From Rhizobium etli CFN 42 (GTDB lineage Bacteria > Pseudomonadota > Alphaproteobacteria > Rhizobiales > Rhizobiaceae): 64,000 nt of DNA. The notes under the pieces are model-generated. The model saw only the letters and a list, made by a program, of their open reading frames with translations. It did no database searches and was not told the DNA's origin. A program made the position numbers and the translations under genes. Below are positions 25,912 through 36,515 of the stretch, in pieces (the first letter of the stretch is position 1; the number at the start of each line of letters is the position of its first letter). The DNA lies in NCBI RefSeq assembly GCF_000092045.1, contig NC_004041.2, positions 124,001 to 188,000 of the forward strand, in the 5' to 3' direction.

Positions 25912-27177
25912 ATGGATACGCATCGAGTTGTCGTAGTCGGCGGTGGCTTTGCCGGACTCCAGTTAGCGAAGGACCTCAAGTGTCCCGACACTTCCATAAC
26001 GATCGTCGACAGGCGCAACCATCACCTCTTTCAACCGCTCCTCTACCAAGTTGCCACGACTGTATTGGCAACCTCGGAGATAGCCTGGCCCATCAGAGCA
26101 TTGTTCAGAGGACGAAAGGATGTATCGACGCTGCTGGGCGAGGTTGTTGGCGTTGATACCGAGGCACGCGTAGTATCGCTCAAGGATGGGAATGCTATTC
26201 CCTATGACACGCTCGTTCTCGCGACAGGTGCAAGGCACGCCTATTTTGGCCGGGACGAGTGGGAGCCGTTTGCGCCCGGGCTAAAGGCACTCGAAGACGC
26301 GACGACCATCCGGCGGCGGCTTCTTCTCGCGTTTGAGAAGGCCGAATTGGAGGCTGATCCCGAACGGCGGAAGGCAATGCTCACGTTCAGCATAATCGGA
26401 GCAGGCCCGACAGGCGTGGAGATGGCTGGGATTATAGCGCAACTGGCCCAACGAACCCTTGTTGAGGAGTTCCGTAGCATCGACACCAGATCGGCGCGCA
26501 TCCTTCTCATCGAGGCAGGTCCACGTGTCCTACCCGTGTTCCCGGAAGCACTTTCGAGATATGCCGAGCAGTCGCTAATCAAGATGGGCGTCGAAGTGAG
26601 AACAGGCATTCCCGTGACGGCATGCAACGAGAACGGCATCGCGATCGGAGATGAGTTCGTTTCAAGCCGGACCGTCATCTGGGCTGCGGGGGTGCAAGCG
26701 TCGAACGCCGCCGCCTGGGTCGGTGCTGAAAAGGACAGGGCGGGTAGGGCGGTCGTGCAGCCAGATCTGACTGTTGGCGGTAAGCCCGAGATTTTTATTA
26801 TTGGAGATACTGCCTCCGTGAAGGCCGCTGATGGAACACCCGTCCCCGGAGTGGCTCCCGCCGCCAAACAGCAAGGCAAATATGTCGCTTCGGTAATTGA
26901 AGCACGACGTCTGGGTACACCCACTCCAAGTGCGTTCAGATATAGGCATCTGGGAAACCTGGCTACCATCGGGCCGAATTCGGCTGTTATCGACTTTGGG
27001 AAGATCCGGCTCAAGGGCGGAATTGCATGGTGGATTTGGGGGCTTGCCCATATCTACTTCCTGATAGGTACGAGGAGCAGATTGGCAGTGGGACTAAGCT
27101 GGCTATGGATCTTTGTTTCCGGCCATCACTCCGCACGTTTGATCACGCAAAAAGAAACCTTAAAGGATGAGGTTTAG
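25912..27177 (+). CDS. Type II NADH dehydrogenase (NDH-2)
   Basis: The 421-residue flavoprotein has two dinucleotide-binding motifs: VVVVGGGFAGLQLA near the N-terminus for FAD and SIIGAGPTGVEMAG near residue 160 for NADH. It also has the C-terminal IFIIGDTAS and a hydrophobic membrane-anchoring end (WWIWGLAHIYFLIGTRSRLAVGLSWLWIFVSGHHSARLI). It passes electrons from NADH to quinone without pumping protons. ATG 25912 follows GAGGGAGACG. It may dispose of NADH made by the three dehydrogenases. Confidence 0.9.
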   Translation: MDTHRVVVVGGGFAGLQLAKDLKCPDTSITIVDRRNHHLFQPLLYQVATTVLATSEIAWPIRALFRGRKDVSTLLGEVVGVDTEARVVSLKDGNAIPYDTLVLATGARHAYFGRDEWEPFAPGLKALEDATTIRRRLLLAFEKAELEADPERRKAMLTFSIIGAGPTGVEMAGIIAQLAQRTLVEEFRSIDTRSARILLIEAGPRVLPVFPEALSRYAEQSLIKMGVEVRTGIPVTACNENGIAIGDEFVSSRTVIWAAGVQASNAAAWVGAEKDRAGRAVVQPDLTVGGKPEIFIIGDTASVKAADGTPVPGVAPAAKQQGKYVASVIEARRLGTPTPSAFRYRHLGNLATIGPNSAVIDFGKIRLKGGIAWWIWGLAHIYFLIGTRSRLAVGLSWLWIFVSGHHSARLITQKETLKDEV

Positions 27178-27473
27178 TCGCTAGCGCGAGCACGCCCGAG
27201 TCTGCTGGGCCGTGAATGGAGACCATCAAAGGCCAGACATTTGGGAATCGGTTGCGAAGCGATGGTTGGCAGCAGGTAACAATTCTGTCGGAGTTCCATA
27301 TATAACAATGATTGATCTTCGCACTATCAACTTAGGCGACTTCGACTGCGTCGAATTCACGGCGAGGACTGGCCGCGACAAGTCAATTGCCCTGTCCGCC
27401 TGTCGTTAGCGATAGGCGGGCCTCATGCTTGAATACCGTTTCGGGAAGGAAGTGATGATGTGGAGAGTTGAGA
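27178..27473. other. Intergenic region between NDH-2 and the AraC gene
   Basis: No gene seen. The main signal is the hairpin at 27396-27419. Confidence 0.5.
27396..27419 (+). terminator. Hairpin before the AraC gene
   Basis: CCGCCTGTCG - TTAG - CGATAGGCGG: a 10-bp stem with one G-T pair and a 4-base loop, no T tract. It could end transcription from the 19731-27177 operon or fold in the AraC-gene leader. Confidence 0.4.
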
Positions 27474-28439
27474 GTGTCCCCCTCTAAGATTGACCATTTC
27501 TCGCTCAAAGGTACCTGCAGCGAGGAACTCGCGGCAGCGCTTTCGAGGCTTTCCCCGCAATCTGAAGCGCATGTACATGGCGATAAGACGATCGCCTACG
27601 ATGTACATGCGATTACCAATGGTCCGATTGCAGTTATTGCCGCGCACTACGAGGGCGACCTAACCGTCCAGCACCGGGGACCGGCGGAGGCAAACATCAT
27701 CATGCTTCCACTACATGGGCGATCGGTCGTTACCGTTGACGGCAGACAAATCCCGTCAGAGGGAACGCGGGGCGTTTTCGTGAACAGTATGTCGGCGAGT
27801 ACGACCCAATTCATTGGGCCCAGGAAACATTTGGGGCTTAGGATCGCCCATGATGAGCTGACGCGCCGTTTGGGATGTCGGCTCAATACGCCAATAAGAG
27901 GCAGCCTCGATTTTTCGCCAGAAATCGACCTATCGGTCGGGTTCGGCTCCCTTTTGGTTCAACTGGTACCAGTGCTGTATGCTGGATTACGAGACGGAAC
28001 CCTCCTTCAATCACCGATAGCACTTCATCACCTCACTGAAACGACGATGGAGCTTTTGATCGAAGCTGCGCAGCATCGCTACTCATCTGAGTTATGCCGC
28101 GTTGCTGAATCACCCTTACCCAAGGCCGTTAAGCGGGCGGTCGACTATATGCGTGCCAATATTACTCGGCCGCTATCTCTTGAGGAAATCGCAACGGCTT
28201 GTGGCGTAAGCCGACGCACTCTTCAAAGCGGTTTTCGCAACTTTCGGAATACGACCCCTCTGGCATTCCTGCAGCACCTACGGTTGGAATTAGTGCATCA
28301 GGAACTGATGACAGGCGAACCTGGCCTCTCGGTCACGCAGGTCGCTCTGAAATGGGGCTTCGTGCATAGAGGCAGATTTTCTGCGGACTATCGCAAGCGC
28401 TATGGGGTACTTCCCTCGGAAACATTGCGTATATCATAA
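27474..28439 (+). CDS. AraC-family transcriptional regulator
   Basis: The roughly 321-residue protein has an N-terminal AraC-binding-like cupin part (IMLPLHGRSVVTVDGR; GPRKHLGLRIAHDELTRRL) and a C-terminal double helix-turn-helix (about residues 220-320: AVDYMRANITRPLSLEEIATACGVSRRTLQSGFR; LSVTQVALKWGFVHRGRFSADYRKRYG). It is usually an activator responding to a small molecule. The GTG at 27474 is preferred for GGAGAG six bases upstream; TTG 27468 is also possible. It may control the transporter operon or the chemoreceptor. Confidence 0.88.
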   Translation: MSPSKIDHFSLKGTCSEELAAALSRLSPQSEAHVHGDKTIAYDVHAITNGPIAVIAAHYEGDLTVQHRGPAEANIIMLPLHGRSVVTVDGRQIPSEGTRGVFVNSMSASTTQFIGPRKHLGLRIAHDELTRRLGCRLNTPIRGSLDFSPEIDLSVGFGSLLVQLVPVLYAGLRDGTLLQSPIALHHLTETTMELLIEAAQHRYSSELCRVAESPLPKAVKRAVDYMRANITRPLSLEEIATACGVSRRTLQSGFRNFRNTTPLAFLQHLRLELVHQELMTGEPGLSVTQVALKWGFVHRGRFSADYRKRYGVLPSETLRIS

Positions 28440-28731
28440 GCAGATTGCGCCGACCGAGCTACGATCAGCCGGCACGCTCGACCGTCCTCAAGGCTTGCAG
28501 CAACAGCACTCTCCAGAAAAGCCGACTGCCTCGGCCCAAGATCTGTCTTGCAGATGATCCCCTGAACGCGACGATGTTCCGATCTGCGCAACGCAGTTCA
28601 AGACCACTACAGGGGTTAATCTTATAGTAATTATGCCGAGGTCATCTCACACATAGCGGTCAATGTCGCAATGTTCTGGACCGCGTCGCTAATGGAAGCC
28701 GGTGTAATTTATAGTCGTCTATGAGGAACAT

Positions 28732-30993
28732 ATGTCGAGACTGCCGCTATCTCTACTTTTAATGATTTTGGCAATTATCCCGTTGACGGCGTTCGTAATC
28801 ATCGGAGTATCAACATCACTGGGATATTACCGAGAATACTCTACCTTCCGCAGCGCACAAACAACGCAGCGACTTGGGCGGGAAGGCGGATTCCTCGCCC
28901 AAGCTATAGCGGCGGAAGCGTTTGCAGGCGCCGACGTGCGTCGGGCAAAGCAAGCTGCATCGGACAGGGCTTTTACAGCGGTCTTTTCCGCTTACGACTC
29001 TTGGAAAAAGGCATTCGACGATCCGGCCATAGAACGGGCGGTACAGATCATTCGTGAAAGGCGGGACAATATCGATAGCTTCCGCCGGCGCGTCGATGAC
29101 GGAACGGCTAGCGAGGCGGAGGGAGCTGTTGCTTTGCGCCCAGCTGCCCTTGCGGGCTTGGAGCTCGTCCGTCGCACTGGGGCGACTGTCAATGATTTGG
29201 ATTTAGCACGCCAAATTACCGGTTTTCACGCGCTCATGCAGATCACGGAAGCTAGTTTGCTGGAGATCAGGCCCGGCCGAGCCTACGTCAAAAATTCAGC
29301 CATGTCCGTCGATCTATTTTCGTCCCTCTTACAGTCAAAAAATCTAAAGCAGCTTTATGTGCCTGCGATGCAGGAATTTCTCCCCGCCGATCTCGTCAAA
29401 TCTTATGACGACTTCGAGGCCAGCGCCGCAGGCAAGTTCATCGCGGGCGTTCGCGATCAGATGTATGCAAACCAGCCGGGCGTTTCCTTCCCCCCCGAGA
29501 CGTTGGATCGATGGAATGAAATCACCCAACAGCGGGCTGCTTTGTTGACCGCACTCATTATGCGCACCGGCGACGAGTTGGACGAGATGGCATTTCAGCG
29601 TTACGCCGATCTTCGCAATGCCTTTATCGGCTACTCCGGCGCCACGCTTCTGATCATGTCTACGGTACTCATTTTGTGCATTTCGGTCGTTCGGAGAATT
29701 TCAAGCTCCATTCGGACTCTGACAAGCCGAATGAAGGCACTCGCAGAAGGCGATACGTCGGCGCCGGTGCCCTTGACGATCCGACGCGACGAGATCGGGG
29801 ACATGGCGCGTTGCCTTGAGTTTTTCCGCGGCGCGGCCATACAGAAAAGTAACCTGGAGACATCCGCGGAAGCTGAGCGCATTCGTTCTGACCAAGAGAA
29901 GCTGGATATTCAGGTAAGGGCGGAAAAAGAAGCAGAAGAGCGCCTCATCCGAGCGACGACGGCATTGGCAACCGGGTTGAAGCGGATGGCGGATGGAGAC
30001 TTGATTTATGAAATTGAGGAGCCGTTAGCGCCACAGTTTGAAAGTTTGCGCAGGGATTTCAACGCTTCCATTCGTCAGCTCCGGGACGTGCTTGTTACCG
30101 TCGGCCATTCAGTCGAAACGGTCACGAATGGCAGCTCGGGCGTCTCGGCCGCATCTGAAAATCTTTCAAGACGCACGGAGCAGCAGGCGGCTTCGCTCGA
30201 GGAAACTGCAGCGGCGTTGGAGGAGATAACCGTCAACGTTGCATCGACCACGAAGAGGACGGCTGAGGCGCGCGGAGCCGTCCAACAGATGCGAGATCAT
30301 GCGGAAATGTCCGGTCGGGTTGTACGCGATGCTATCGGCGCCATGAATCGCATTGAAAACTCCTCCAAGCAGATTTCCCAGATCATCAGCGTCATCGACG
30401 CGATCGCCTTCCAAACGAACCTCCTGGCGCTGAACGCCGGCGTCGAAGCAGCGCGTGCTGGCGACGCGGGAAAAGGCTTTGCGGTTGTTGCCCAGGAGGT
30501 CAGGGAGCTTGCACAGCGCTCAGCGACAGCGGCAAAAGAAATCAAGGATCTCATCGGCAATTCAGCTCTTGCCGTCGACGAAGGCGTAAGGCTCGTGAGT
30601 GAAACCGGATCGGGCCTGAGAACGATTGAAGAGCTTGTGCAGGATGTAAATCTTCATATGGACGCAATCGCAACGGCCTCCCAGGAACAATCGTCGGGCC
30701 TGCGCGAGATCAACGGCGCGGTTAACCATATGGACCATGCCACTCAAGAAAATGCGAGCATGGTCGCGGAGATGAATACTGCAGGATCGCACCTCGCTCA
30801 AGAGAGCCAAAGCCTAGCCGCACTGTTGAAACATTTCCACTTCAAAGACGAGAGCGGGAAGCCACAGAAGGTCACGGGCGAACTTGGGAAGAGCTTCCCG
30901 CCCGGTCAGACAATGGTTGACCGCGGAGACTATCCGATGCGCCGTGGTAACCTGGTGCTCGCGCCTTCGAATGATGATTGGCAAGCGTTCTAA
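28732..30993 (+). CDS. Methyl-accepting chemotaxis protein with putative NIT-like sensor
   Basis: The 753-residue receptor has a membrane helix at about 7-27 and a 270-residue, mostly helical periplasmic part. That part resembles a NIT domain ([50 protein letters not shown]). A second membrane helix lies at about 297-322, then HAMP segments ([26 protein letters not shown] and a second near 400-450) and a signalling domain with the conserved tip ([43 protein letters not shown]). The NIT assignment rests on pattern only. Confidence 0.92.
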   Translation: MSRLPLSLLLMILAIIPLTAFVIIGVSTSLGYYREYSTFRSAQTTQRLGREGGFLAQAIAAEAFAGADVRRAKQAASDRAFTAVFSAYDSWKKAFDDPAIERAVQIIRERRDNIDSFRRRVDDGTASEAEGAVALRPAALAGLELVRRTGATVNDLDLARQITGFHALMQITEASLLEIRPGRAYVKNSAMSVDLFSSLLQSKNLKQLYVPAMQEFLPADLVKSYDDFEASAAGKFIAGVRDQMYANQPGVSFPPETLDRWNEITQQRAALLTALIMRTGDELDEMAFQRYADLRNAFIGYSGATLLIMSTVLILCISVVRRISSSIRTLTSRMKALAEGDTSAPVPLTIRRDEIGDMARCLEFFRGAAIQKSNLETSAEAERIRSDQEKLDIQVRAEKEAEERLIRATTALATGLKRMADGDLIYEIEEPLAPQFESLRRDFNASIRQLRDVLVTVGHSVETVTNGSSGVSAASENLSRRTEQQAASLEETAAALEEITVNVASTTKRTAEARGAVQQMRDHAEMSGRVVRDAIGAMNRIENSSKQISQIISVIDAIAFQTNLLALNAGVEAARAGDAGKGFAVVAQEVRELAQRSATAAKEIKDLIGNSALAVDEGVRLVSETGSGLRTIEELVQDVNLHMDAIATASQEQSSGLREINGAVNHMDHATQENASMVAEMNTAGSHLAQESQSLAALLKHFHFKDESGKPQKVTGELGKSFPPGQTMVDRGDYPMRRGNLVLAPSNDDWQAF

Positions 30994-31168
30994 ATGATAT
31001 GGGCGGCGTCGCCGACCACATGCAAATACACGTCTTTGATGATTCTGAATGAGAGCGATATCCCGGTGGGGTAGCGGCATGGTACTCCGCCAAATGACTT
31101 GTGCGGTCCTAACAAAATGCTGGCTTGACGCATGATTGCTCAGCCACGTGACAAAGCAGGACAGGCAC

Positions 31169-33967
31169 ATGAAACACGTACGTCAATCGGAACGCACATC
31201 CCGCCCCGAACAGCCTGTGGAAGTGCAGATGCCGACTGATGCTCAAATCGACCAGGGGCGTGGAGCCTTCCGCAACGCGGTCAATGCCAGCCCTCCGCTT
31301 GCCACGGGCACGGCCCCGCCATTTTCGGAAGCCTCCGTTGTCCGGCCATCGCACGGTCACGACGCAGATGTCGCAAGTCTGAAGCAACCGTTTGAGAAGG
31401 CTTTCCGGGCGAATCCGCGGCATCCTGCGACAAACATCGACTTGCCATTCAACGCCGAAGAGATGTCCAGTGCCGTCGTACTCGACGCGATCCCGTTACC
31501 CGTCTTCTTCAAAAACAGAGATGGGATACACCTTGGTTGCAACAGGGCCTTCGAAAGCTTCTCCGGCCGCTCAAAGGGAGATATTATCGGAAAAACCGTT
31601 TTCGATTTGGTGCCCGCACCCATAGCCGAGACGTATGCCGCGTTGGACGAGGCGCTTTTTGCAAATGGCGGTGTTCAGCAATATGAAGCAAAGGCCACCA
31701 CCGAGAATGGTGGTGTCGTTGATCTTTTACTCAGCAAGACCGCAATCACTGATATCGCTGGTAACAGGATCGGCTTGGTTGGCGCGATGTTGGACATCAC
31801 AGAGCGAAAACGTGCGGAGCATGATCTCAAAGAGGCTCTTGAATTCGCAGAGGGAATTATTGCCGCCATTCCTGACGTTCTGTTCGAGGTAAATGCCGAC
31901 GGTCGCTACCTGCAGGTCTGGGCAAGGAATCAGGAGATCCTGGCGCAGCGAAAAGAAGTGCTGCTCGGCAAGCTTGTCCGCGATGTGCTCCCTCCAGATC
32001 AGGCCGACATCGCTATGCTGGCTCTTGAAGAAGCCGATGAAACCGGCGCCTCCTACGGTCGTTGTGTCCGTATAGCCCTACCAAACGGCGAATCCCGTTG
32101 GTTTGAACTGTCGGTCGCAAGGCGACCAAGCAGCAATCACTCAACCGTCACTTTTCTGGTGTTATCTCGCGATATTACCGAACGAAAGCACGCCGAGGGC
32201 ACGACTATTGAAGCTCGGGCTCGCCTCCTAAGTGTCCTGCAGACCATTCCGGATATGGTATGGCTGAAAGACGTAACAGGCAAATATCTGTTGTGCAATC
32301 ATGCCTTCGAAGAATTGGTCGGCAAGGCAGAAGCGGAAATCGTCGGGAAAACGGATTATGACCTGTTTACTCCCGAACTCGCCCAGTTTTTTCGTGACAA
32401 GGATGAGGAGGCCATGCAAGCCGGCCGTATTCTCATCAATGAGGAACGGTTTACCGCTCACGAGGACGGTCGATCAACGCTTTTGGAGACTCGTAAGGTT
32501 CCGGTATTCACGGGGGGAAAGCTGATGGGGATCCTCGGCGTCGCCCGCGATATCACCGAACTGGACACGTCCCGTAAGAAAATCCATCAGATGGCATTCT
32601 ACGATTCTCTGACCGGCCTGCCTAACCGGACACTTTTCAATGAACGGCTACGCGAGATGATCGGGGACGCGGCTTCGGCGGGCCAGCGAGCCGGGGTGAT
32701 GCTGATCGATATGGACCATTTCAAAGCGATCAATGACACTATGGGACATCCCGTCGGTGACGAGTTGCTGCGGCAGGTGGCGACACGCATGAAAAAAGGC
32801 GTCCGTGCCAGCGACACCGTGGCGAGACTCGGTGGAGATGAATTTGCAGTCTTGCTGCCCAATGTTCAGGACAATGACGATTTGGCTCAAATTGCCAGCA
32901 GAATGCTTGCCGCATTCGGCGAACGCTTCATGCTTTCCGACAGGGAGATCTTTGTATCCTGCAGCATCGGGATATCGGTATTTCCAAATGACGGCGACGC
33001 TCCCGACGATTTGGTGAAATATGCGGATTCTGCGATGTATTTGGCGAAGCGCTCGGGGCGTAGCAACTTCCGCTTCTACTCAAAGGATCTCACGATTGGG
33101 GCTGAAAAGCGCCTAGCGCTAGAATCAGACCTACGCCTAGCTTTGAAACATGAGCAACTTGAACTCCATTATCAGCCAAAGGTCCTATTGGACAACGGAA
33201 AGGTGATCGGTTCAGAAGCACTGCTACGATGGCATCATCCGAAGATGGGAATGATCCCTCCGGGAGAATTCATAGGTGTCGCCGAGGAAACGGGATTGAT
33301 CATCGATCTTGGACGATGGGTGCTGCATGAGGCGTGTTGCACGGCTGCCGTCATGAATGCAGATGGACTGCCCCCGCACAAGATTGCGATAAATTTGTCT
33401 CCTAAGCAGTTTCAATGCCCGCGTTTGTCGCAAACGGTGGCGGACGTATTGCAGGAAACCGGTTGTCGTGCGGAGTGGATCGAGGTTGAAATAACTGAGA
33501 GTCTCCTGCTCCATAACTGCGAGGGCGTTTCGACGACACTCTCTCAATTGCATGCGAGCGGAATTTCCATAGCGATCGATGATTTCGGCACCGGCTACTC
33601 ATCTCTGAGCTATTTGGCTAACTTTCCCATTGATACCCTCAAAATTGACCGGTCATTCATCAATCGATCCGACAAGCGAAGTAGAGAACTGGTCAAGGCA
33701 ATTCTCTCAATTGCGCGCTGCCTAGGGCAAAATGTAGTCGCTGAGGGCGTGGAGACGGTCGATCAAGAAAAATTCTTGGCTGAAAGCGGCTGCGCTGTGG
33801 CACAGGGGTTCTACTATAGCAAGCCCATCCCGAAGTCCGAACTTCTCGCTGCAAACGCAGTGCCCGAGTTCTCTCGCGGTGATTCCCATCTTACGCCGAT
33901 GCCCGCAGAGGAAGGGGTGGCACTCATGCGCTTGCCTCCCGCATCTGTTGGGACCCGAACCGCGTGA
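31169..33967 (+). CDS. PAS-GGDEF-EAL cyclic-di-GMP enzyme
   Basis: The roughly 932-residue protein has three PAS domains (about 105-230, 230-350 and 350-465). A diguanylate cyclase domain follows with intact GGDEF (555-559) and an inhibitory RASD site just before it. A phosphodiesterase domain comes last, with EALLRWHH (EAL 683-685) and DDFGTGYSSLSYL. Both active sites look functional, so it may make or degrade cyclic di-GMP. ATG 31169 is preferred (AGGA upstream); a start at 31136 is possible. It follows the chemoreceptor by 175 bases. Confidence 0.93.
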   Translation: MKHVRQSERTSRPEQPVEVQMPTDAQIDQGRGAFRNAVNASPPLATGTAPPFSEASVVRPSHGHDADVASLKQPFEKAFRANPRHPATNIDLPFNAEEMSSAVVLDAIPLPVFFKNRDGIHLGCNRAFESFSGRSKGDIIGKTVFDLVPAPIAETYAALDEALFANGGVQQYEAKATTENGGVVDLLLSKTAITDIAGNRIGLVGAMLDITERKRAEHDLKEALEFAEGIIAAIPDVLFEVNADGRYLQVWARNQEILAQRKEVLLGKLVRDVLPPDQADIAMLALEEADETGASYGRCVRIALPNGESRWFELSVARRPSSNHSTVTFLVLSRDITERKHAEGTTIEARARLLSVLQTIPDMVWLKDVTGKYLLCNHAFEELVGKAEAEIVGKTDYDLFTPELAQFFRDKDEEAMQAGRILINEERFTAHEDGRSTLLETRKVPVFTGGKLMGILGVARDITELDTSRKKIHQMAFYDSLTGLPNRTLFNERLREMIGDAASAGQRAGVMLIDMDHFKAINDTMGHPVGDELLRQVATRMKKGVRASDTVARLGGDEFAVLLPNVQDNDDLAQIASRMLAAFGERFMLSDREIFVSCSIGISVFPNDGDAPDDLVKYADSAMYLAKRSGRSNFRFYSKDLTIGAEKRLALESDLRLALKHEQLELHYQPKVLLDNGKVIGSEALLRWHHPKMGMIPPGEFIGVAEETGLIIDLGRWVLHEACCTAAVMNADGLPPHKIAINLSPKQFQCPRLSQTVADVLQETGCRAEWIEVEITESLLLHNCEGVSTTLSQLHASGISIAIDDFGTGYSSLSYLANFPIDTLKIDRSFINRSDKRSRELVKAILSIARCLGQNVVAEGVETVDQEKFLAESGCAVAQGFYYSKPIPKSELLAANAVPEFSRGDSHLTPMPAEEGVALMRLPPASVGTRTA

Positions 33968-34708
33968 AGCCTACGGCTAACAGCGCGCAGGATCCACGCC
34001 ACCTGCGGCGCTGTTTATACCGCACTCATCCAACGGAAGCCCAAACTACTCTGGGCGATTGGATAAAACGCGGACCAACAGGAACTACTGAAAACTTCAG
34101 GTGCTTTGATGTTCCGAAATATGCAGGCCCTGTACCGAATTGCGCGACGAAACATACGTTGACGTGTTTTCGCTTTCGATTGCCATTGCAAAGACTTGCC
34201 CAGTACAATCTACTATTCTGAGTCAATATCGTCAAAAGCATAACCGTGCAAAAGCTCATCCCATTTCCCCATCCGAATAGAAATTCTGCGGATTTGAAAA
34301 GTTCAACTGCGAATTCGAATGGCTCCGGACATTTCGACATCATCCAATCGCTGAAATCGGAACTTCACGATTTGGCTAGTGCCGTAAATCAGTTGGAGGC
34401 GCTATGTGAGTCATACCGATCCCAAGCTGATACGTGCTCGCAACCTGACTGAACGACTGAGCGTCCGCGCTTGTCATCGTATTCCCTATGACCCTCTCTG
34501 GGCGTGGCGGCCAGTGGTTCGTTGAATCTTGCCAAACGTTCCCGGATCCCACCACTTCCCGAACACGGGAGCTTCAATTCGATCAACTCGAAACTTTCGG
34601 CCATTTGAACGGGTGGCGGAAAAAAACGCCAGCGATTGCGCCGTGATTTCGTAATGGTTCTGCCTATTTGCTGAAGGCGGTCGGCCGATTGGAATGCTCC
34701 ATCAGACC
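33968..34708. other. Long stretch with at most one small gene
   Basis: No conserved gene is visible. A 68-codon frame starting with GTG at 34246 (to 34452) would encode MQKLIPFPHPNRNSADLKS... with a helical C-terminal half (IQSLKSELHDLASAVNQLEALCES). It could be a real small protein, but there is no independent support. Confidence 0.4.
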
Positions 34709-34985
34709 TCAACTTACCGGCAGCAAGGACTGCAGGTTCGATAGCTTCTTTTCGTGGATGAGGATATACGGATCCTCGAACTCTACCCGCATCTTGTCCT
34801 GGTTGGCGACGAAGTAGGGGCTGAGGTACGGGTCGAATTGCATGCGCGCGAAGACTACGAGTTTGGTCTCGGCGGTCTTGGCTTCCTCGACGAAATGGCA
34901 CTCTCGTAGCTAACCTTCTCCATTGCGTCGACGAGGAACGGCCGCGCAAGGTCGATGCCACGCTTCGGGTCCATCGATTCATCCC
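34709..34985 (-). pseudogene. groEL (chaperonin) remnant
   Basis: On the minus strand one frame gives MDPKRGIDLARPFLVDAMEKV. After a frameshift the next gives [13 protein letters not shown], then [19 protein letters not shown] and [23 protein letters not shown], ending at a stop. These are unmistakable internal pieces of 60-kDa chaperonin (apical and hinge region), with sequence missing between them. Rhizobia often carry several groEL copies; this is a dead fragment of one. Confidence 0.8.
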
Positions 34986-35232
34986 GGACGCTCCCGCCTT
35001 GCGTAATAGACTGGATTTTTCATTTCTGCCTGGGTTTCAAACCAGTCTCGCCGTGGTGTTGCTGCATCCCGTCCTGCCCCGGCTTTTGGTCCTGCCAGGC
35101 TCGCGCCGCCCACAACGGCTTTGCCGTCCTCCACTTCGTTGCGGCCCTGCGGGTGCGGGCCGCGCTTGCAGCCCGGCTTTTGGACCGCCGTAGCAGGTCG
35201 CGATGGCCGCGACCTCGAACGGAGGTTCAGAC

Positions 35233-36148
35233 ATGAACAGGCAGCAATCCAATCAACGATCCGATATCTACAGCCGCATCACCACCAAGATCATCGCCGA
35301 TCTCGAACAGGGCGTCCGTCCATGGACCAAGCCGTGGACGGCGGGAGGCGGGACGGCCGAGGTCAGCCGGCCACTGCGCCACAATGGCCAACCATACACC
35401 GGCATCAATGTTCTGCTCCTCTGGTCTGAAGCCATCGCCCGCGGCTTCGCATCACCAAGGTGGATGACGTTTCGTCAGGCAATCGAGCTTGGCGGCGCCG
35501 TTCGCAGGGGCGAAACCGGCACGACCGTCGTCTTTGCCAGCTCTTTCATTCGCGCCGAGACGACGGAGACAGGCGCCGAAATCGAACGGGATATCCCCTT
35601 TCTCAAAACCTACACCGTGTTCAACACCGATCAGATCACCGGGCTCAATGGCCTTGCCCATTCCATCGCGCCTGACCAGGATTGGATGAGCCGCATCGGT
35701 GCTGCCGGCCGCTTCTTTGCCAATACCGGCGCCCTGATCCGCCACGGTGGATCGGCGGCCTATTATGCTCCTGCTCGGGACTACATCCAGATGCCATGCG
35801 TCGACGCCTTCCGGCACGATGCCTCCTACGTCGCCGTCCTCAGTCACGAGATGACGCACTGGACCGCTGCACCGCGAAGGCTCGATCGGGATCTGAGCCG
35901 CTACGCGAAAGACAGGAGCGAACGCGCCCGCGAAGAGCTCATTGCCGAACTTGGCAGCTGCTTTCTCTGCGCCGGGTGTCGTTCCAGAGCTCGAACCGCG
36001 CCCCGACCACGCGAGCTATCTCGACAGCTGGCTCAAGGTTCTCGGCAACGACAAGCGCGCCATCTTTTCAGCGGCAGCTCATGCGCAACGGGCCGTCGAC
36101 TACCTGCATGACCTGCAGCCGGATCTCAACAAGGAGGAGGCGGCTTGA
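35233..36148 (+). pseudogene. ArdC-like antirestriction/zincin protein, frameshifted near the C-terminus
   Basis: The protein begins MNRQQSNQRSDIYSRITTKIIADLEQGVRPW, the ssDNA-binding ArdC N-terminal domain (about 1-125), then a zincin-like metallopeptidase domain with LSHEMTHWT (HExxH). Near 35975 the frame shifts by one base. The original frame runs on into unrelated residues to 36111, while the proper C-terminus (PGVVPELEPRPDHASYLDSWLKVL...) continues in another frame to 36148. The HExxH site lies before the break, so a shortened product might keep some activity. ATG 35233 follows GGAGG. ArdC-type proteins protect incoming plasmid DNA from restriction. Confidence 0.8.
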
Positions 36149-36258
36149 GCCGCCTCCTTATCAGCCACCCGGACGCCGCCCACTGCCGCGACCCGACGGC
36201 CGCAAGCTCCTATCCCGCGAACCGGCGTCTAAAATCGTCACGCATTGACCTCGCGCAG

Positions 36259-36515
36259 CTAGTGGGGCGTATTTCCGACGGCGTCGTCATGCGGCCCCGT
36301 GGTGAGAACCAGCGCATCCCCTCGACCGTCGATGCTGAAAATCACGCGACTGTCCAGGCTTGCAACCTCCTCCGGCAGATCCTCCCTTAGCATCGCGATG
36401 GCGGAAGCCATCGTCCGCCGAGGGCGAACGAGAACGATGTCCCGCGCGAAGGAGTCGTCGTGCGTAGCATCGAGAGAAGCGTTGATGACAGCGGGTCGTC
36501 GGATGATTTATTTGG
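36259..36515 (-). pseudogene. Fragment of an unidentified protein gene
   Basis: An open minus-strand stretch ends with a stop at 36261-36259 and reads like conserved protein (DIVLVRPRRTMASAIAML, REDLPEEVASLDSRVIFSID, GRGDALVLTTGPHDD). It has no start codon and a stop just upstream, so it is likely the surviving C-terminal part of a gene. Function not recognised. Confidence 0.4.

Noticed and set aside
36145..36390. Plus-strand frame beginning right after the ArdC-like gene
   Set aside because: Composition is like that of a shadow frame, and the opposite strand carries the more protein-like fragment (36259-36515).
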